Shown: piece by piece, positions 42,394 to 50,851 of the stretch | Layout: each line of letters starts with the position of its first letter | How positions within the stretch are numbered: the stretch's first letter is position 1 | NCBI GenBank assembly: GCA_038206395.1 | Contig: JBBRAX010000020.1 | Location: forward strand, 1 to 64,000 | Direction: 5' to 3' | Source: JAGSPQ01 sp038206395 | Lineage (GTDB): Bacteria; Myxococcota; Myxococcia; Myxococcales; Myxococcaceae | Length of the DNA: 64,000 nt | The notes under the pieces: model-generated | Told to the model about the DNA's origin: nothing | Databases searched by the model: none | The model's input: only the letters and a program-made list of their open reading frames with translations | Made by a program: the position numbers and the translations under genes

Positions 42394-44430
42394 GTGTCAG
42401 TCGCCTTCGTGCTCCCACTCCTCTCGCTGGTCGCGGTGCTGACTGCAGCGCCGCTTGCCCCGTCGCGCCTTCCCCTCAAGGCGCTGGTTCTCTACGAGAA
42501 CGGGCTCGGCTACTTCGAACGGAAGGGCCCGGTGGCGGCAGGAACGGTGGCGGAAATTCCGTTGGAGCCGGGGCAGCTGGACGACGCGCTGAAGTCGCTG
42601 GTGGTGGTGAGCGATCGCGGGGTGGCGTCGGTGGAGTTCGCTCCGCCGCTGGCGGCCGAAGCGGCACGGGCGATGGCGGGCATGCCGGCGCCCGAGCAGC
42701 AGAAATCCCTCGGTGCGCTGCTGATGGGGCTGCAGGGCGTGGACGTCGCGGTGACCCAGGGGGTGGGCGCCGTGTTGCGCGGCCGCGTGATCGAGATCAG
42801 CAGCGAAGAAGAAGAAATCGACAAGAACGACAAGGCGGTGCCGTCGCCGACGCTGATGATCTTCGGAGCGACGGGGCTGCAGCGCGTGCGGCTGAGGAAC
42901 ATCGTTGCGGTGCGCCCAGTGGACCCCTCAGTTCAGCTCGCGTGGGATCGCGCGGCCGGCAGCGCGGCGCAGCAGCCAGATCGCCAGAGCCTGAGGGTGC
43001 GCGGCGCTCCGGGCGCGGGCAACGTGACGGTTGGCTACACCACCGAGGCAGCCGTCTGGCGCACGACGTACCGGATGGTGGTCGACAAGAACGGGCCGCG
43101 GCTGCAGGGCTACGCGCTGGTGCACAACGACAGCGACGAGGCGTGGGAAGGCGTGAAGGTCACGCTCGCGTCCGGCCGGCCGTCGTCTTTTCTCTATCCG
43201 CTCGCCGGGCCGCGCTACAGCCGCCGCGAGCTGGTGACGCCGGAAGACGGGCTGGACGCGGTGGCGCAGCTGTCGACCTCTGAGGCCAGAGACCACCTGC
43301 GCGGATCGCTGGGTGGCTCGGCCTACGGTTCGGGCGGCCTCGGCCTGCGCGGGTCGGGTAGCGGCGGCGCCGGCTACGGCGCGGTGGTCGGTGGCATGGT
43401 GGGGCGGGCCGGCGCGCACCTCAACGTCCCGAGCACGGCGCCTTCCGAGCTGCTGGAGGACGGCCCTTCACCGCTCGAAGCTGCGGCAGTCAGCGAAGCG
43501 GGCGAGCTGTTCCTCTACACGGTGAAAGAGCCGGTGTTCCTCGGCGCGCGGAAGAGCGCGCTGCTTCCGATCATCGATTCCCGCGCGGGCGTGGAAGCGG
43601 TCACGGTCATCGACGCCAACGGCAGCGCGACGCTGGCGATGCGGTTCTCGAACGACACGGGCCTCACGCTCGAGGGCGGAACCGTATCGATCTTCGAAGG
43701 CGGTACGTACGCAGGTGAGGCGCAGCTGGATCGCGTGAAGCCGGGCGAGGTGCGCATCGTCGTGCACGGCGAAGATCTCGATCTCGAGGTCAGCCGGCTC
43801 ACGCGCCGCGAAGAGGGTGTGGTGAAGAAGGTGCGCCGCACGAAGCTGAACGGCACCGCGATGCTCGAGCTGCACCGCATCGACAAGCAGCTGCACGGGC
43901 TCAAGCTGACGAGCCGTTCGCTGAAGCCGCGCACGCTGTTGGTGCAACTGCCGCACGAGGGCTATCGCGTGGTCGCGGGTGGCGAGGAAGACGTCCGGTC
44001 GCCAGGGCAGGCGCGCTACGCGCGGTTGAAGCTGAAGCCGCGCGAAGTGAAGGAGCTCGACGTCGTGGAAGAAGGAGCGATCGTCGAACGCGTCCGCGTC
44101 GACAGCCTCAGCTCGGCGCAGCTCGATCGCCTGCTCGCCACCGCGCTGCCGGCGGAAGTGAAGCCGGTGGTGGTCGCGCTGCGGGGCGAGCTGGTGAAGC
44201 TCGAAGAGGCGCAGGCGCGGCAGGTGAAGGTCGACGCGCGGATGCGGGAAATCGAAGCGGACCTGGCGCGGACCCGGGAAAATCTGGCCGCGGCGGGGAA
44301 GGGGAATGCGCGCAACGCTGCTGACGCGCTGGGCCAACGGCTGCTGAAGCTGGAAGACGAGCTGTCGACGCTGCGCCGCGAACGCGAGGCGGTCGAGACG
44401 CTTCGGAGGTCGATGCTCGCTTCGCTGTAG
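42394..44430 (+). CDS. DUF4139-family exported protein
   Basis: A 678-residue protein with a signal peptide, starting at a GTG (42394) with gagg just upstream. The N-terminus L-P-L-K-A-L-V-L-Y-E-N-G-L-G-Y-F-E-R-K-G is typical of the DUF4139 family, as is the central beta-rich region (W-R-T-T-Y-R-M-V-V-D). A Gly/Ser-rich loop is inserted at about residues 305-345 (G-S-G-G-L-G-L-R-G-S-G-S-G-G). A coiled coil (about 590-675) closes the protein. Function is unknown; the family is common in myxobacterial envelopes. It is 21 bp after the CglB-like gene, so they are probably co-transcribed. Confidence 0.8.
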   Translation: MSVAFVLPLLSLVAVLTAAPLAPSRLPLKALVLYENGLGYFERKGPVAAGTVAEIPLEPGQLDDALKSLVVVSDRGVASVEFAPPLAAEAARAMAGMPAPEQQKSLGALLMGLQGVDVAVTQGVGAVLRGRVIEISSEEEEIDKNDKAVPSPTLMIFGATGLQRVRLRNIVAVRPVDPSVQLAWDRAAGSAAQQPDRQSLRVRGAPGAGNVTVGYTTEAAVWRTTYRMVVDKNGPRLQGYALVHNDSDEAWEGVKVTLASGRPSSFLYPLAGPRYSRRELVTPEDGLDAVAQLSTSEARDHLRGSLGGSAYGSGGLGLRGSGSGGAGYGAVVGGMVGRAGAHLNVPSTAPSELLEDGPSPLEAAAVSEAGELFLYTVKEPVFLGARKSALLPIIDSRAGVEAVTVIDANGSATLAMRFSNDTGLTLEGGTVSIFEGGTYAGEAQLDRVKPGEVRIVVHGEDLDLEVSRLTRREEGVVKKVRRTKLNGTAMLELHRIDKQLHGLKLTSRSLKPRTLLVQLPHEGYRVVAGGEEDVRSPGQARYARLKLKPREVKELDVVEEGAIVERVRVDSLSSAQLDRLLATALPAEVKPVVVALRGELVKLEEAQARQVKVDARMREIEADLARTRENLAAAGKGNARNAADALGQRLLKLEDELSTLRREREAVETLRRSMLASL

Positions 44431-44439
44431 AATGCCGGC

Positions 44440-44673
44440 ATGACCAAGACCCTGGCAGCCGCGGTTCTCGCTTTCTCGATGTCCTTTTCTTCCGTCGCCA
44501 TCGCAGAGCCCCAGCCCCACATGAAGGCGGCGCTCGAGAGCCTGCGTCAGGCGAAAGAGCAGCTCGAGAAGGCCACCCCCGACAAGGGGGGCCACCGCGT
44601 GAAGGCGCTCGAGGCCGTGAACAAGGCGATCGAGCAGGTCGAGAAGGGCATCGCCTTCGACAACAAGAATTAG
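44440..44673 (+). CDS. Small helical exported protein
   Basis: A 77-residue protein with a signal peptide (L-A-F-S-M-S-F-S-S-V-A-I-A) and about 50 residues of amphipathic helix rich in Lys, Glu and Gln (A-L-E-S-L-R-Q-A-K-E-Q-L-E-K-A). It resembles small periplasmic helical-hairpin proteins but carries no known motif. It follows the DUF4139 gene by 9 bp and its stop overlaps the convergent barrel gene by 4 nt. Confidence 0.75.
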   Translation: MTKTLAAAVLAFSMSFSSVAIAEPQPHMKAALESLRQAKEQLEKATPDKGGHRVKALEAVNKAIEQVEKGIAFDNKN

Positions 44674-45983
44674 AGCGTAAAGGCCAGAATGAACCCGCCG
44701 CCGAAGGAGTCGTCGAGCGCGCCACCTGCGACCGACTGATCTCCCGGCTCGGGGTTCATCGAGTACCAGTACCGGATGTACTCGACGCCCAGCCGCAGCT
44801 CGACGCGCTTGAAGAAGCTCAAGCTGATGCCGCCGTTGGCGTCGAGGCCGCCCGCCTTGAGCCGCGGGAAGTAACGGGTCGAGCTGATCTCTCCCACGGA
44901 CAGCGGCGCCTGGTACGCGAACCCGAAGTTCACCGCCAATGGCCCGATGAGGTTCACCTTCACGCCAAGGCCCGCGCGGAGGTTGCTGTACGAGACGTTG
45001 GGGATGTTCGGCTTCGCCGCGCCTGCCGCACCGTTCGCGATGTTGAAGTTCTGCAACGACCACCCGAAGTGGGGCCGCAGCTCGAGCGGGCCGAAAGGAA
45101 TGCGGCCCATCAACGCTGCACGGAAACGAAGCGCCGACGTGCTGTAGCGCGAGCCATCGCTGGCCACCGAGCTGACGCCCAGCATGTAGCTGAAGCCCAG
45201 CGACAGGCCGATGTGCGCCGGCACGCCCTTGGTGAAGAACGCCGCCGGGAAGACATCCAGCTCAGCCTGAATGGAGGGGCCGACAGGCAGCGAGTACTTG
45301 CTCAGGGCCTTGAAAATGTCGTCCGTGTAGAAGAGACGGCGGCTCGCCCACTTCATCCCGACGCCCAGGTTCAACGCCTGCGGCGACTCGGAGTCGTCAG
45401 CAGCGGCCGGCGGGGGCGGCTTCGGCTTCTCGGCGGGCGGTGGTGGCTCGGTGGGCGGAGGCGGCTCGGACGGAGGCGGAGGCGTGGTCTTCCCCTTCTT
45501 CGGAGGTGGCGCGGTCGCCACCGGCTCATCCTTTACCGGCTCGTCCTTCTTCACCGGGGGCGGCTCGTCCTTCTTCACATCTTCCTTAGCAGGCGCCTTC
45601 GCATCACCCAGCGCCTTCTCGAGCCGCTTGTCGGTGCCCTTCGGCAGCGCCTTCAGCGGCTTCTTGCCGGCGGGCGCCTTGAACTTGAACTGTTCCAGCG
45701 GGGTGCCGTCGGCGCCGTTGAGCGCCATCACCGACCAGACGCCGGCCTCGAGGCGGGCGGTGACGATCGCCACTGCACCCGTCGCACGCACCGCTTCGCG
45801 CACCGCGTTCGCGCCGGGGTCGTTGGGAAGCTTTCCCTTCGGCGGCACGGGGGTGAACTTCTTCTTCAGCACCTTGGTCAGCACCGCCTTCATCGGGCCG
45901 GGCGCATCGAGAATCACTTTCGGCTTCGGCGCGGCAATCGCCGCCGTCGCCAGCAACACCACCGCAACCACCGTGGCCTTCAT
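44670..45983 (-). CDS. Outer-membrane beta-barrel protein with Pro-rich periplasmic linker
   Basis: A 437-residue protein with a signal peptide. A folded N-terminal domain (about 20-125) is followed by a Lys/Glu/Pro linker (about 125-200; V-K-K-D-E-P-P-P, P-P-P-P-T-E-P-P-P-P) and a C-terminal barrel of about 235 residues with alternating strands ending in F-I-L-A-F-T-L, the aromatic C-terminal signal for BAM insertion. The layout recalls myxobacterial barrels with a periplasmic spacer. Its start shares one base with the stop of the lipoprotein gene at 45983. Confidence 0.75.
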   Translation of the reverse strand: MKATVVAVVLLATAAIAAPKPKVILDAPGPMKAVLTKVLKKKFTPVPPKGKLPNDPGANAVREAVRATGAVAIVTARLEAGVWSVMALNGADGTPLEQFKFKAPAGKKPLKALPKGTDKRLEKALGDAKAPAKEDVKKDEPPPVKKDEPVKDEPVATAPPPKKGKTTPPPPSEPPPPTEPPPPAEKPKPPPPAAADDSESPQALNLGVGMKWASRRLFYTDDIFKALSKYSLPVGPSIQAELDVFPAAFFTKGVPAHIGLSLGFSYMLGVSSVASDGSRYSTSALRFRAALMGRIPFGPLELRPHFGWSLQNFNIANGAAGAAKPNIPNVSYSNLRAGLGVKVNLIGPLAVNFGFAYQAPLSVGEISSTRYFPRLKAGGLDANGGISLSFFKRVELRLGVEYIRYWYSMNPEPGDQSVAGGALDDSFGGGFILAFTL

Positions 45984-46408
45984 CAGATGCCTCCGTCGAC
46001 CACGTCGGCGAGGTACTTCTCGAGACAGGAGATCGCGAAGTCACTGAGCGGGTCAGCGGCCAGCGGCATCGGGCCACCGCAGCTGGGGCTCGGCTTCACC
46101 TTTTCGAGGATGAAGGCCGTCATCGACTTGCTCTGGCAGGTGCTGGTCTGGGCCCGGATGCGCGCGGGAATGCCGGCGCCGACGAGGTCGAGGTTGCTGG
46201 CTGCGCCCGGGTTCTCGTGACACGAGCCGGCGCCTCCACAGGACGGAAGCAGAATTGTCTTCTCGACGTCCCCGCACAGCATGCCGCCGTCCATGCCTGC
46301 ATCGGTGGCGACAAGAAAACGTTCGGGATTCGCGAGAGCTCCGGGACAGCCGGAAAGCAGAGCTCCGAAGGCAAGTAACACCAGTGGTCGTCGCATCGAG
46401 CCACGCAT
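45983..46408 (-). CDS. Lipoprotein with cytochrome-like Cys-His motif
   Basis: A 141-residue lipoprotein (A-L-L-S-G-C-P-G). It contains P-S-C-G-G-A-G-S-C-H-E-N-P-G, a C-x5-C-H motif resembling the heme region of planctomycete-type cytochrome domains but with wider Cys spacing than the canonical C-x2-C-H, so heme binding is doubtful. The conserved S-N-L-D-L and late C-G-G-P-M-P-L elements belong to the same type. A second start is possible at 46396. It is linked to the beta-barrel gene and may be its partner. Confidence 0.6.
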   Translation of the reverse strand: MRGSMRRPLVLLAFGALLSGCPGALANPERFLVATDAGMDGGMLCGDVEKTILLPSCGGAGSCHENPGAASNLDLVGAGIPARIRAQTSTCQSKSMTAFILEKVKPSPSCGGPMPLAADPLSDFAISCLEKYLADVVDGGI

Positions 46409-46436
46409 CTTGCAGCGGCCCGCGCGAAGAGGGGAG

Positions 46437-47114
46437 TTAATTGCCCGGGCGGTTAAGCGGAAGCATCTCGGGAAACCGCAAGGCGATTTCCGCCTCTGTC
46501 ACACCGCCGGCCCGTGCGGAAGGCGCCCACAATAGCTCGGCTCCGAGCAGCTCGCCGTCGGTGGCGCGAAGGCGATCTTCCAGCGCGCGCCGCACCTGGC
46601 TCGGATCATCGAGGCGGGACACCCCGGCCAGCGTCCGTGCGGAACAGATGAGCAGCGACAGCACCACCAGGCCACCGTCGCCCGGGGTCACGGCTTGCGA
46701 GCGGCAGCGGAAATCATCGGACGCGGTGCGGTACGCCTGTTCGGCGGCGGCGAGATTCTGAAGGCCCGGCTTCTCGCCGTAGCCGAACTGCCGCCAGCTG
46801 GGCTGCACTGTGAGCAGCAACCGCGCCGTCTCTCGCACCAGCCGCGCACGGGCACCAGGCGTCGTCGGCACGGGTGCGACGCCGGCGGCCTGCAGCTGGT
46901 CTTCGATGGTCTCCCGGGCCTGGGGCTCGAGCGCGATCGCGAACACGGTCAGCTGCGACGAGCGCGAGGCCGCCGGTTTCTTGCGGCGCACGATCCAGAC
47001 GACGACGCCGGCGATCGCGAGCATCACCACCGCGCAGCAGCAGAGGCTCAGCGCGCCAACGGCCTGCGCCTCTTCTTCGGTGAGCTCGTCGGGGGCGACC
47101 GCGAACGCCTTCAC
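46437..47114 (-). CDS. DUF1517-like membrane protein
   Basis: A 225-residue protein. A transmembrane helix with a Cys run (L-S-L-C-C-C-A-V-V-M-L-A-I-A-G-V-V-V-W) lies at about 22-41, followed by a cytoplasmic or periplasmic helical domain whose L-T-V-F-A-I-A-L and A-R-L-V-R-E-T-A-R-L-L-L segments fit the DUF1517 family. Function unknown. Its start overlaps the creatininase stop by ATGA (47111-47114), so it is made with that operon. Confidence 0.55.
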   Translation of the reverse strand: MKAFAVAPDELTEEEAQAVGALSLCCCAVVMLAIAGVVVWIVRRKKPAASRSSQLTVFAIALEPQARETIEDQLQAAGVAPVPTTPGARARLVRETARLLLTVQPSWRQFGYGEKPGLQNLAAAEQAYRTASDDFRCRSQAVTPGDGGLVVLSLLICSARTLAGVSRLDDPSQVRRALEDRLRATDGELLGAELLWAPSARAGGVTEAEIALRFPEMLPLNRPGN

Positions 47115-47857
47115 TCGCCCTCCAGCGCGGCCTCACCCACTTCGGCCAGAATCTCGAAGAGCCGGTGGCCCTCTTCCACGGTGGCACGGGCGGGGGTGCC
47201 GAAGTACGCGTCGACGCCGCCGCACTCGAGGAAGTCTTTGGCTCCTGCCTTGATGCGACCGGGCAAGTCGACCTCGAGGTCGGGCAAGGCAACGCGCGTC
47301 GCCTCGTCGACCAGCTGCGGAGCAGCCGCCATCATCAGCGACGTCTCGTATCCGCCCGCGTGACTGCCGCCGTGCATGAACTCGTCGCCCAGGCGCGGGC
47401 CGTGCGGCTTGCGGCGGTGATCGGCGACGAGAATCTTCGCTCCCGTCGTGGCGCGCGCCTCTTTCGCTGCCTCGTGCACCAGCTTGAAGTGCGCCGGCTC
47501 GAGGTGGTGGTTGATGACGAGCACCTTGCTGAAGCCCGCGCGCGCGATGCCTTCCATCACGCCGCGCATCAGCGCCCGCGCGGTGTCAGCGTGCAGGCTG
47601 ACCGTGCCTGCGAAAGCGGCGGCGAAATCGGTGAGGGTGTAGGCGACGGGAGGAAAGACGACCGAGTCGAGGCCGCGCGCGTTCAGCCGTTCGGCGACGC
47701 GGCGGCAGACTTCTTCGGCGATCACCACGTCGACCGACAGCGGCAGGTGAGGGCCGTGCGCTTCGGTGCTGCCGATCGGCAACAGCGCGGTGGCTCCCGA
47801 GGAGGCCAACGCTTTCGTCTTTGGCCAGGTGAGCGTGGCGGCGCGAAAGGTGGTCAT
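47111..47857 (-). CDS. Creatininase-family amidohydrolase
   Basis: A 248-residue enzyme of the creatininase/MftE fold. Metal-binding motifs are visible: L-P-I-G-S-T-E-A-H-G-P-H-L-P (about 26-39), the Asp in L-S-V-D-V, N-H-H after L-V-I, and H-G-G-S-H-A-G-G-Y-E-T-S near residue 170. Family members open cyclic amides (creatinine) or cut peptides (mycofactocin). Here the gene is coupled by ATGA to a benzoate-CoA-ligase-type gene, so a substrate from aromatic or N-heterocyclic breakdown is possible. The start at 47857 was chosen from this overlap. Confidence 0.85.
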   Translation of the reverse strand: MTTFRAATLTWPKTKALASSGATALLPIGSTEAHGPHLPLSVDVVIAEEVCRRVAERLNARGLDSVVFPPVAYTLTDFAAAFAGTVSLHADTARALMRGVMEGIARAGFSKVLVINHHLEPAHFKLVHEAAKEARATTGAKILVADHRRKPHGPRLGDEFMHGGSHAGGYETSLMMAAAPQLVDEATRVALPDLEVDLPGRIKAGAKDFLECGGVDAYFGTPARATVEEGHRLFEILAEVGEAALEGE

Positions 47858-49455
47858 CCGCGCAACGCTCCTTTCAAGACCTTGCCGCGATCGCTTCGCG
47901 GCAGAGCGTCGACGAACACCACGAGCCGGGGCGCCTTGTACGGAGCGAGCGCGTCGCGCACCTGCTTCTTCAAGGCCTCGCCCAGCTCCTCGGTACCCGT
48001 CTGGCCCGGGTGCAGGGCGACGAAGGCCTTGGGCTTGTCGAGCCCGTCTTTGTCCTGGAAAGAGATGACGGCCGCCTCGCGCACCGACGGGTGCTTGAGC
48101 AGCTCGTTCTCGACCTCGAGCGGAGAGAGCCACTTGCCGCTGACCTTGAGCATGTCGTCGCCGCGGCCGCAAAAATAGAAGTAGCCATCGGGGTCGCGGC
48201 GGAACTTGTCGGCCGAGACGCACCAGCGGCCGCGGAAAGTGTCCTGGCTCTTCTCGCGCTGCTGCCAGTACTCGAGCGCCATCGAGTCGCCTTTGATCCA
48301 CAGGGTGCCGATGTCGCCGTCGGGAAGCGTGGCCCCGTCGTCGTCGCAGACCTTCGCTTCGTAGCCTTCGACGACGCGGCCCAGCGAGCCGGGCTTCACG
48401 TCGCCGCGGTGGTTGGTGATGAAGATGTGGAACATCTCTGCCGAGCCGATGCCGTCGAGCACCTCGACGCCGGTGCGTTCTTTCCACTTGCTGTACAGCT
48501 CGGCGGGCAGCGCCTCGCCAGCAGACACGGCGACGCGCAGGCTCGAGAAGTCGACCCCGTCGACGCCGGCTGCGTTGACGATTTGATTGAGCGCCGTCGG
48601 CACGCCCGTGAACACCGTCGGCCGGTGCTTCTTCATCACCTCGAAGAGCTTTTCGGCAGTGGGCTTCTCGCGGAACAGAGCGGTCGCTGCGCCGGCCAGC
48701 AGCGGGAACAGAAGGTTGGTGCCGAGCGCGTAGCCGAAGGCGAGGCGGGGCACCGAGACGCAGATGTCGGTGGCGCAGTAGCCGACCACAGGCAGCGCGT
48801 AGGTGAGCGCGTTGAAGACGAAGTCGCGGTGTTTGTGCACCGCCGCTTTCGGAAAGCCGGTGGAGCCCGAGGTGTAGAGCCAGACGCAAGCGTCGTCGCG
48901 GTGGGTGTCGGCGAACGCTTCATCCGGCGTGGCGCGCGCGAGCTCGGCGTCGTAGTCGAGGCCCGCTCCGTTCATCCCGAGAGCATCCGTCCCGTTCATC
49001 CCGAGAGAAGTCGAGGGATGAGCACCCTCGGTGCCACGTACAACCAGCACGTGCTTCAGGTGCGGGCAGCTGGCGCGGACCTCGTCGAGCGTGGGCAGGG
49101 TGATGGCGTCGCAGACGAGAAGCTTCGCGCGCGTGTAGTTCAGGTAGTAGCGAACCTCGTCGGCCTTGAGGTCGGGGTTCACCGCGCTGACGACGCCGCC
49201 CATCTTGACGGTGGCGAGCCAGGCAGAGGCGAACTGCGGCACGTCGGGCAGCATCAGCAACACGCGCTGTTCGGGCTCGAGGCCCAGCGACTTGTAGACC
49301 GCTGTCGCGCGGTCGGTGCGGTCGACGAGCTGGCCATAAGTGATGGTCTCGTCGCCGTAGAAGATGGCGGCCCGGTCGGGGTGCTGTCGGGCCTGGGCGT
49401 AGAGGAAGAACTCGGCGAGGTTCAGCTGCTCAGGGATGTTCTGCGGGTTGATCAT
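47854..49455 (-). CDS. Benzoate-CoA ligase family AMP-binding enzyme
   Basis: A 533-residue acyl-activating enzyme starting M-I-N-P-Q-N-I-P (49455, ATGA overlap with the previous gene). The AMP-binding P-loop is Y-T-S-G-S-T-G-F-P-K (194-203). The stretch G-S-A-E-M-F-H-I-F-I-T-N, then G-D-V-K-P-G-S-L-G-R and D-D-M-L-K-V-S-G-K-W, places it in the benzoate/2-aminobenzoate-CoA ligase group, which makes aryl-CoA from ATP and CoA. Residues about 144-164 are a foreign-looking insert (S-L-G-M-N-G...) encoded by a dispersed-type DNA repeat. Substrate unknown. Confidence 0.85.
   Translation of the reverse strand: MINPQNIPEQLNLAEFFLYAQARQHPDRAAIFYGDETITYGQLVDRTDRATAVYKSLGLEPEQRVLLMLPDVPQFASAWLATVKMGGVVSAVNPDLKADEVRYYLNYTRAKLLVCDAITLPTLDEVRASCPHLKHVLVVRGTEGAHPSTSLGMNGTDALGMNGAGLDYDAELARATPDEAFADTHRDDACVWLYTSGSTGFPKAAVHKHRDFVFNALTYALPVVGYCATDICVSVPRLAFGYALGTNLLFPLLAGAATALFREKPTAEKLFEVMKKHRPTVFTGVPTALNQIVNAAGVDGVDFSSLRVAVSAGEALPAELYSKWKERTGVEVLDGIGSAEMFHIFITNHRGDVKPGSLGRVVEGYEAKVCDDDGATLPDGDIGTLWIKGDSMALEYWQQREKSQDTFRGRWCVSADKFRRDPDGYFYFCGRGDDMLKVSGKWLSPLEVENELLKHPSVREAAVISFQDKDGLDKPKAFVALHPGQTGTEELGEALKKQVRDALAPYKAPRLVVFVDALPRSDRGKVLKGALRG
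48968..49023. repeat. Dispersed-type repeat inserted in the ligase gene
   Basis: Two copies of ccgttcatcccgagag (48968-48983 and 48992-49007), 24 bp apart, are followed by aagtcgagggatga, making an inverted pair tcatccc/gggatga. Such cattcatcccgag...tcgagggatga elements occur scattered in many unrelated genomes. Here it adds about 20 residues in frame, at a surface loop between the first strands and the P-loop of the enzyme. Confidence 0.7.
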
Positions 49456-49715
49456 CGAGCCGCCTCTTTGCGGGGTCGGAAGAGAATGAAGACGCCGAGG
49501 CCAACCAGCAGCATGCCGATCGCCGAGAAATAGAAGAGCTTGCTCAGTTCGGCGGCGACGTCGGCCTCGAGGCTGCACTCTTCAGAGGAGAACGACGGGT
49601 CGCACTCGAAGCGCGACATCATCACCGCGCGAACGGCGAGGTAGAGGGCGCCGATCAGCAAGCCGCCCGACAGGCCGAGCAGGGCAGGCTTCGCGAGGGC
49701 AGGGCGGGTCGACAT
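49452..49715 (-). CDS. Small two-helix membrane protein
   Basis: An 87-residue protein with two hydrophobic helices (about 11-31 and 62-80), joined by an acidic loop with two cysteines (F-E-C-D-P-S-F-S-S-E-E-C) that is probably periplasmic, and a basic tail. No family recognised. It is the first gene of the ligase operon, overlapping the ligase start by 4 nt, and lies 41 bp from the divergent glycosyltransferase. Confidence 0.7.
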   Translation of the reverse strand: MSTRPALAKPALLGLSGGLLIGALYLAVRAVMMSRFECDPSFSSEECSLEADVAAELSKLFYFSAIGMLLVGLGVFILFRPRKEAAR

Positions 49716-49756
49716 CCGGCGTCCCTATATCAAGGCGCCGGGCTAACCTGCCCCTC

Positions 49757-50851
49757 ATGAAGATCCTCTACGGCGTGGTCGGTGAGGGCATGGGGCACGC
49801 AACCCGGTCGACCGTGTTGCTCGAGCACCTGACGAAGAAGCACGACGTGCACATCGTCGTGTCCGGCCGCGCGCGGGACTTCTTGAGCAAGCGCTTCGAG
49901 AACGTTCACAACATCTGGGGCCTGACCATCAACTACGAGGGCAACTCGGTCAGCAAGTGGAACACCCTGCTGCAGAACTTGAAGGGCGCCTTCACGGGCT
50001 GGCCGCAGAACATCAAGAAGTACTTCGAGCTCGTCGAGTCGTTCGAGCCCGACGTGGTGGTCAGTGACTTCGAGACCTTCAGTTACCTGTTTGCGCGCAA
50101 CCACATGATCCCGGTGATCAGCGTCGACAACATGCAGATCATCAACCGGTGCAAGCACGAGCCGGCGCTGCTCGCGGGGCACGAAGACGCGTTCGAGATG
50201 ACCCGCAGCATCGTGAAGACGAAGCTGCCGGGCGCGTATCACTACCTGATCACCACGTTCTTCTACCCGCAGCTGCGCAAAGAACGGACGACCCTGCTGC
50301 CTTCGATTCTGAGGCCCGAGATTCTCGAAGCGAAGAGCGAGCCGGGTGAGCACCTGCTCGTGTACCAGACGAGCACCACCAACACCGCGCTGCTCGACGG
50401 GCTGAAGGCCGGCGGGCTGCCGTGCAAAATCTACGGCATGCGCCGCGAGCTGAAGGCGCCCGAGGTCGAGGGGAACCTGACGTTCATGCCCTTCTCAGAG
50501 AAGGGGTTCATCGATGATCTGCGCACGGCGCGCGCGGTGATTGCGGGGGGGGGCTTCACGCTGATGAGCGAGGCCGTCTACCTGCATAAGCCGCTGCTGT
50601 CGGTGCCCGTCGTCGGGCAGTTCGAGCAGGAAATCAACGCGCTGTACCTCGAGCAGCTCGGCTACGGCATGTACGCAACGAAGCTCGATCGCCCCGTGCT
50701 CGATGAGTTCCTGTCGCGCGTGCCGAAGTGCGCCGAGGCGCTCAAAAGCTACGAGCAGGACGGCAACAAGCGGATGATCGCCGCGCTCGAGGAGCAGCTG
50801 TCGAAGGCGTACGACCGCAAGGGGAAGTGGGCCGAGGACACCCACGCGTAG
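49757..50851 (+). CDS. GT-B glycosyltransferase (MJ1255/VC2487-like)
   Basis: A 364-residue GT-B fold enzyme. The N-terminal Gly-rich motif G-V-V-G-E-G-M-G-H-A-T-R-S belongs to the MurG/GT28-like acceptor domain; the C-terminal half contains the donor-site pattern A-G-G-G-F-T-L-M-S-E-A and late G-Q-F-E-Q-E-I-N-A. This fits the MJ1255/VC2487 group. It should transfer a sugar from a nucleotide donor; acceptor unknown. It sits alone on the plus strand between two catabolic operons and abuts the acyl-CoA dehydrogenase stop with no gap. Confidence 0.8.
   Translation: MKILYGVVGEGMGHATRSTVLLEHLTKKHDVHIVVSGRARDFLSKRFENVHNIWGLTINYEGNSVSKWNTLLQNLKGAFTGWPQNIKKYFELVESFEPDVVVSDFETFSYLFARNHMIPVISVDNMQIINRCKHEPALLAGHEDAFEMTRSIVKTKLPGAYHYLITTFFYPQLRKERTTLLPSILRPEILEAKSEPGEHLLVYQTSTTNTALLDGLKAGGLPCKIYGMRRELKAPEVEGNLTFMPFSEKGFIDDLRTARAVIAGGGFTLMSEAVYLHKPLLSVPVVGQFEQEINALYLEQLGYGMYATKLDRPVLDEFLSRVPKCAEALKSYEQDGNKRMIAALEEQLSKAYDRKGKWAEDTHA

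Noticed and set aside
48010..49533. Long plus-strand open frame (507 codons) opposite the CoA ligase
   Set aside because: It is the antisense shadow of a well-supported enzyme in GC-rich DNA; its translation is Arg/Val/Gly-rich with no domain.
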